Both the position numbers and the translations under genes were made by a program. A DNA stretch of 10,556 nucleotides from an uncultured Lachnospiraceae bacterium. GTDB taxonomy: Bacteria; Bacillota; Clostridia; Lachnospirales; Lachnospiraceae. The stretch is taken from contig CAJUCG010000113.1 of NCBI GenBank assembly GCA_910585065.1, positions 1-10,556 on the forward strand. Reading direction: 5' to 3'. A model generated the notes under the pieces. That model searched no databases and had not been told where the DNA came from. It saw nothing but the letters and a program-made list of their open reading frames with translations. Shown here in pieces: positions 7,074 to 10,556 of the stretch; the stretch's first letter is position 1; each line of letters opens with the position of its first letter.

Positions 7074-7733
7074 TTACCACCGATGTGCCATACACCAGAT
7101 ATACAATTCCTCCACATTCTTAACTAGCCCTACCACACCTGCCTGTAAGAGTTCCTCCTCGCTCCCGTACCCGTACAAAACACCAAGACAGTCCATCCCA
7201 AATTCTTTCGCGCCAAGCGCATCGTATTTGCGGTCGCCAATCATTAGAACTTGTCCCATCTCATGCACATTTAAACAATTCAATGTATACTCAATCACAC
7301 TTGATTTTTGACAGCGCGACAGATCAAGCGAAGCTCCGCCAACCACTTCAAAATATTGCACCAACCCAAAATGTTCCAATATTTTTTTTGCCATATCCAT
7401 TGGCTTTGAAGTTGCCGTCGCCAGCACAAACCCCGCTTTCCTCAATTTTAAAAGTGTCTGAGCAATTCCTTTATACTCTTTATTTTCTGCCCAGCCGACA
7501 GTGGTGTAACGCTCCCTGTATTTTTTTATTCCCCGCTCTGCCTGTTCTTTTGTAAACCCATAGCCCTCCACAAAACTTTCGATAAGCGGCGGTCCAATCA
7601 TCCAGGTAAGCCTATCGATATCTGGCTCATCAATCCCGAAATCTTTTAGTGCATACTGGAAACATTTGGTAATTCCTTCCTTTGGATCAGTCAATGTCCC
7701 ATCCAAATCAAAAAGCAAATATCGATATCCCAT
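7074..7733 (-). CDS. HAD-superfamily phosphatase, phosphoglycolate phosphatase-like
   Basis: Cytoplasmic Mg-dependent phosphomonoesterase of the HAD subfamily I group, with a helical cap inserted after motif I. Start chosen at the ATG at 7733 (219 aa) because GGAGAG lies five to six bases before it; the ATG at 7745 has no such site and would itself sit on the Shine-Dalgarno region. Motif I is FDLDGTLTD (nucleophile Asp9, acid Asp11), motif II ATATSKP (about Thr108), motif III Lys143 in RCQKSS, and motif IV MIGDRKYD (Asp167, Asp171), so all catalytic residues are present. The cap (about 15-85) has IGPPLIESF, a sequence seen in many Firmicute homologues annotated as phosphoglycolate phosphatase. 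The true substrate cannot be told from sequence. It starts 53 bp after the PEGA-protein gene with no terminator between, so the two are probably co-transcribed. Confidence 0.87.
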   Translation of the reverse strand: MGYRYLLFDLDGTLTDPKEGITKCFQYALKDFGIDEPDIDRLTWMIGPPLIESFVEGYGFTKEQAERGIKKYRERYTTVGWAENKEYKGIAQTLLKLRKAGFVLATATSKPMDMAKKILEHFGLVQYFEVVGGASLDLSRCQKSSVIEYTLNCLNVHEMGQVLMIGDRKYDALGAKEFGMDCLGVLYGYGSEEELLQAGVVGLVKNVEELYIWCMAHRW

Positions 7734-7786
7734 TTTTCTCTCCATTCTTTAGAAAATATCATTATTATTCCAATTTTTCCCCTATG

Positions 7787-9292
7787 CTACTCATCAAAAT
7801 ATCGCCGGAAAACAAAATCTTCACCGTCATCATCCACCTGGATCACATAGGATTTTTTCTCCTCACCACGCATCAATTCAAGTTCAAACGTCCCGATAAA
7901 TTTCTCAAATTCTGCTTTGCCTTCCTCTATCACTCCCATATAATCGCCGTCCAGATAAATCTCAACTTCATCGTCCGAATAGATAATAATATTATGGTCA
8001 TCATCCGTGCGATAGGAACCGTCCTCGTTCGCGGTGTTTTCTGAACTATTGTCCGAGGAATTTCCCGCCGATGTATCACCCGTGTTTAAATCACTGCCGT
8101 CAGTTAAGTCATTGCCGCCCTGTCCGCTGCCATACGAATTGTTTCCCTGTCCATTTTCGGACGGATTCTCCTCATCCTGTCCACCATTTGGTTCAGTAGT
8201 CACTCCCGGCTCCTCTTCTATCGGTGCCTCCGACAAAGAAACCGCCAATTCCGACGCAGCACTTTCCACTTTTAAAACCCCCTCATATGAAACATATCCC
8301 CCGGATTCTACCTGAATAGTATAAATTCCATAAGGAAGCTCAACAGGTTGTCCGTAGAAAGTATTTTCATTGTTGATAAATAAAAGCGCACCGATCGGCT
8401 GAATCCGGAAAGTGACCCTCCCGACCGGATCAGGCACACGGACGTATTCGGTCAGATCAAGTACAGTGGTCTGATCCCTGGCAATTGTTGTCTCGAGGGT
8501 TGCTTTTAGATCATCGTTTTCCACTGTTACCTCAAATGTCCCCTCCTTTAAGGTTAGTTTCATCTCCTCCGTAATCTGCGAGACATATTGATTGTTGACT
8601 AAAATACTCCCGCCAACATAGTCCTGTCCCTCTTTTAAAGTCAGGTATCCATGCCCGCGCTCGACCACAATCACATATACCTCACTGCCGATCCCCCGAA
8701 GTGTAATATTGTCCTGTTCTAAAAGACTGGACAATTCCACCGCCTCTGAATTGTTATAAATATGTAGGGCATCCGAATAGATAAAATTTCTATTGCCTAC
8801 AGTCAGCATCTCCCTCTTTGTACTGACCACAAGTCCCGTCTGGTAGGGATGTTCCCAAACCTCCTTTGCAATCGCAACCGAGCGGGCAATCCCTCCGTCT
8901 GCCTCATACTCAATTTCAAGAATATCTCCCCGTGCCAACTGTCCTGCCACAATTGCTTGTCCATATTTATCTGTAATGTCTGTTGCACTGGTGTAGGTCA
9001 GCCATAAAACCTTTTCCTCACCTACCCCATAGATTTGCAGGGTCTTCGTCTCAGCGTCCGTATACTCTAAGATCCCGATATCCTTTTTGGTTTCCCTGGA
9101 TGCCGCTGCATAAGTCGGTGCTGGTGTCGGCTTTTTCCCCGCGGAGGAGGCAGGCTTTTTACTGTCCGCAGCAACACGAAAAGCAGCGATCGCAAGTATC
9201 ATGACCGCCGCCAAAACCATGACAAGCAGAACCGCCCCCTTGGGCGGTCCGCCCGCATACGAATGTTTCCGATTTTTGTTTCTGCTCTCCAT
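7787..9292 (-). CDS. Membrane-anchored protein with PEGA-like repeats
   Basis: Predicted bitopic protein with a short basic cytoplasmic N-terminus, one membrane helix (about 19-39) and a large extracytoplasmic part. After a Pro/Ala/Lys linker (44-64) comes a beta-rich region (about 70-220) I do not recognise. Three PEGA-like modules follow: about 227-280 (GGSILVNNQYV...LKEGTFEVTVEND), 291-353 (GRVTFRIQPIGALLFINNE...LPYGIYTIQVESGGY) and 441-490 (DEVEIYLDGDYMG...GTFELELMRG). A Gly/Asn/Ser/Asp/Glu-rich linker (about 356-430) separates the last two. PEGA domains are small beta folds common in surface proteins and probably mediate binding; no enzymatic motif is visible. The ATG at 9292 follows AAGGAG by eight bases and has a strong sigma-A promoter just upstream. 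Likely first gene of an operon with the HAD phosphatase. Exact role unknown; a cell-envelope function is inferred. Confidence 0.8.
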   Translation of the reverse strand: MESRNKNRKHSYAGGPPKGAVLLVMVLAAVMILAIAAFRVAADSKKPASSAGKKPTPAPTYAAASRETKKDIGILEYTDAETKTLQIYGVGEEKVLWLTYTSATDITDKYGQAIVAGQLARGDILEIEYEADGGIARSVAIAKEVWEHPYQTGLVVSTKREMLTVGNRNFIYSDALHIYNNSEAVELSSLLEQDNITLRGIGSEVYVIVVERGHGYLTLKEGQDYVGGSILVNNQYVSQITEEMKLTLKEGTFEVTVENDDLKATLETTIARDQTTVLDLTEYVRVPDPVGRVTFRIQPIGALLFINNENTFYGQPVELPYGIYTIQVESGGYVSYEGVLKVESAASELAVSLSEAPIEEEPGVTTEPNGGQDEENPSENGQGNNSYGSGQGGNDLTDGSDLNTGDTSAGNSSDNSSENTANEDGSYRTDDDHNIIIYSDDEVEIYLDGDYMGVIEEGKAEFEKFIGTFELELMRGEEKKSYVIQVDDDGEDFVFRRYFDE

Positions 9293-9325
9293 CGTGTCAT
9301 CTCCTTGTATTTTATTTTCCCATAT

Positions 9326-9354
9326 AGTATACCATATAATTTTAAAAATGACAA
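9326..9354 (-). promoter_or_regulatory. Sigma-A promoter of the PEGA-protein gene
   Basis: On the minus strand TTGTCA (9349-9354), 17 bp, then TATACT (9326-9331) preceded by TGG, an extended -10. The start site would be near 9319, giving a leader of about 27 nt that ends in AAGGAG. The -35 lies within the last codons of the upstream CotS-like gene, so the two genes are separately promoted. Confidence 0.75.
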
Positions 9355-10367
9355 AGCTTCTGTAAAAACTCTTTTTTAGGAGTCTGCTGGATAAGCAACA
9401 TTTCCAGCTTCTCCATATTTTTCTGCGGTATCATGGATTTTCTCGAATTGTAATAATAGTTTGTGATCTTCCAAAATTTTTCTGGGTAGGCAAGCAATAC
9501 CGCAAGAAGTTTTTTCTCTCTTACTGAGAGTGCGCGCACCTGCTCATAGGCATCTAAAAGCTGCATTCCCAGCGTGTACTGCCAATTGTTCTTCTCCATC
9601 ACTTTGCGCATATATTGATAGAGATCATAGACCTGAATTCCTAAAACTGCTTTATCAAAATTGACTGTCGCAATTCCCGTCGCCTCCTGTGCTGCTTTTC
9701 CCATCTGGCGTATCGGGACGGCACCCATTAAGATATTGTGGTACGTATAATTTCCGTGCAGTACATTTCCACGCTGCACATTTTCTTCAAACAATGCCCG
9801 CCAATCAAGCTCTTCCAATTCCTTAGCAGCGTTTATTGCCTCCTCGTAAAAACCCCCGCAGCAGTTTAAATACCGAACCTCAAAGGGCGATTTATTTTTC
9901 CGCTTTGCCAAAAAGCTTTTTACATGTTTTAATTCCCGATTGCGTTTTTCAAAGGTCTTTGTCATGTCCTCCGCCAGATAATTCTCCCGCTCCGCTGTCT
10001 TTATCCCAGACATGGTCAAATGCAAAAGTGCAAGATTCTTGGCAGCTGCCATAATGCTTGCCTCCTGGCGCAGGGAACATTCCTCAAGTGCATACCAATC
10101 GCGCAGAGCATAACGCTCCCCAATATTGTTGCTGCTTGAAAGTTTTCGCTCACAGTTGCGCACAAAGCAGTCCGTATTAGCGTACCCATGTTCCCTCATC
10201 TGCATTTTTAACGCATCCTCAAACTCCAGTCTCCGCTCGCTTGCCGGGCAGGGACCAAAAAACTTAAGCCCCCGGTTTGTTTCCAATATCATTCCGCCTC
10301 TGGCACGATAGGAACGGCAGACTTTGATGTCATATTGACTAATGATCTCGCCTGATCTATCTTCCAC
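9342..10367 (-). CDS. CotS-family spore-coat kinase homologue, probably catalytically impaired
   Basis: Resembles the CotS/CotI/YsxE family, aminoglycoside-phosphotransferase-fold kinases associated with the spore coat. The 341-residue length fits the family. The start is GTG at 10367, with GGAGGG five bases upstream. The N-lobe (about 1-100) begins YDIKVCRSYRARGGMILET; a charged helical region (100-200) follows. The catalytic loop reads LHGNYTYHNIL (203-213), where the family normally has HGD: Asp is replaced by Asn206, while His204 and Asn211 remain. The metal-binding segment reads VNFDKAVLGIQVYDLYQY, where the expected first Asp is Asn236 and Asp238 is retained. The C-terminal helices (VMEKNNW, AYPEKFWKITNYYYN) are family-typical. 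A sigma-E-like promoter lies upstream, which supports expression during sporulation. No terminator follows. Assignment to the family is fairly sure; loss of activity is inferred. Confidence 0.82.
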   Translation of the reverse strand: MEDRSGEIISQYDIKVCRSYRARGGMILETNRGLKFFGPCPASERRLEFEDALKMQMREHGYANTDCFVRNCERKLSSSNNIGERYALRDWYALEECSLRQEASIMAAAKNLALLHLTMSGIKTAERENYLAEDMTKTFEKRNRELKHVKSFLAKRKNKSPFEVRYLNCCGGFYEEAINAAKELEELDWRALFEENVQRGNVLHGNYTYHNILMGAVPIRQMGKAAQEATGIATVNFDKAVLGIQVYDLYQYMRKVMEKNNWQYTLGMQLLDAYEQVRALSVREKKLLAVLLAYPEKFWKITNYYYNSRKSMIPQKNMEKLEMLLIQQTPKKEFLQKLCHF

Positions 10368-10434
10368 CTTATCCCTCCATTATTTCAAATTATTCCGCCC
10401 CGGCAGCACACTTTGGTTTCACAGGGTTCCTTTC

Positions 10435-10463
10435 ATTCTATGCGAAAGACTGAAAGCCTATGA
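10435..10463 (-). promoter_or_regulatory. Putative sporulation sigma-E (or sigma-K) promoter of the CotS-like gene
   Basis: On the minus strand TCATAGG (10457-10463), a 14-bp spacer, and CATAGAAT (10435-10442). The Bacillus/Clostridium sigma-E consensus is KMATATT, 14-15 bp, CATACAHT, so the -10 differs at one base and the -35 core ATA is kept. The -10 also fits the sigma-K pattern CATANNNTA with one mismatch. The start site would be near 10428, with a leader of about 60 nt. Confidence 0.5.
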
Positions 10464-10522
10464 CGGGAAATAAGAAGACCGCAAGATTTTCACAAAATTT
10501 GATAGCCCAACTTAAATATTTA

Positions 10523-10556
10523 TGGTATAATATCGACAGATATTATAATGTCGACA
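10523..10556 (+). promoter_or_regulatory. Rightward extended -10 promoter with tandem dyad operators, cut by the window end
   Basis: TGGTATAAT (10523-10531) is an extended -10 on the plus strand. It opens a perfect 9-bp inverted repeat, TATAATATC-GACA-GATATTATA (10526-10547). From 10545, ATAATGTCGACA starts a second copy of the same motif, 18 bp after the first, and runs off the edge. A TTGATA lies upstream (10499-10504) but at 21-bp spacing. The promoter should drive a plus-strand gene beyond the window. Confidence 0.6.

Noticed and set aside
9322..9337. Imperfect dyad around GTATAC at the -10 of the PEGA-protein gene as an operator
   Set aside because: The symmetry is mostly the palindromic -10 itself (ATAT-GTATAC-ATAT) with mismatches, and it is unrelated to the hflK-type operator.

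Overview
The window looks like chromosomal DNA of a spore-forming, low-to-moderate GC member of the Clostridia, most likely Lachnospiraceae. The reasons are strong AGGAGG-type ribosome binding sites, a CotS-type spore-coat kinase homologue behind a sigma-E-like promoter, a PEGA-domain membrane protein, and a clostridial-style HflK/HflC pair. The family assignment is inferred from protein style, not from a search.

Layout, left to right. A 62-residue plus-strand gene (29-217) ends inside its own perfect 17-bp terminator stem. All other genes lie on the minus strand and are transcribed leftwards. clpB (341-2941) has its own promoter and a roughly 280-bp upstream region with two uncharacterised palindromes. 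Next is a three-gene operon in the order hflK (5832-6857), hflC (4824-5795) and a DUF3887/alpha-beta hydrolase lipoprotein (3221-4783), closed by an intrinsic terminator at 3164-3209. To the right are a HAD phosphatase (7074-7733) and a PEGA-domain membrane protein (7787-9292), which share a good sigma-A promoter. A CotS-like protein with both catalytic aspartates replaced by asparagine (9342-10367) comes last, followed by 189 bp of regulatory DNA.

The most interesting signal is regulatory. The hflK promoter at 6988-7013 carries a long dyad fused to an extended -10 element. Nearly the same sequence recurs at 10526-10547 on the opposite strand, again fused to a TGGTATAAT extended -10, and a further copy starts 18 bp later and runs off the window. 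This defines an operator, ATAATRTCGACAGAYATTAT, for a regulator I cannot name. It links the hflKC-hydrolase operon to an unseen rightward transcript beyond the right edge. The hflK leader (about 140 nt) also contains a terminator-like hairpin that overlaps a competing 8-bp GC-only stem, so attenuation is possible.

Functionally, the window groups protein and membrane quality control (ClpB disaggregase; HflK/HflC SPFH complex, classically a partner of FtsH; a surface hydrolase) beside probable sporulation or envelope genes (CotS-like, PEGA protein). No mobile element, CRISPR array, tRNA or rRNA was seen, and no gene-free stretch exceeds 300 bp.
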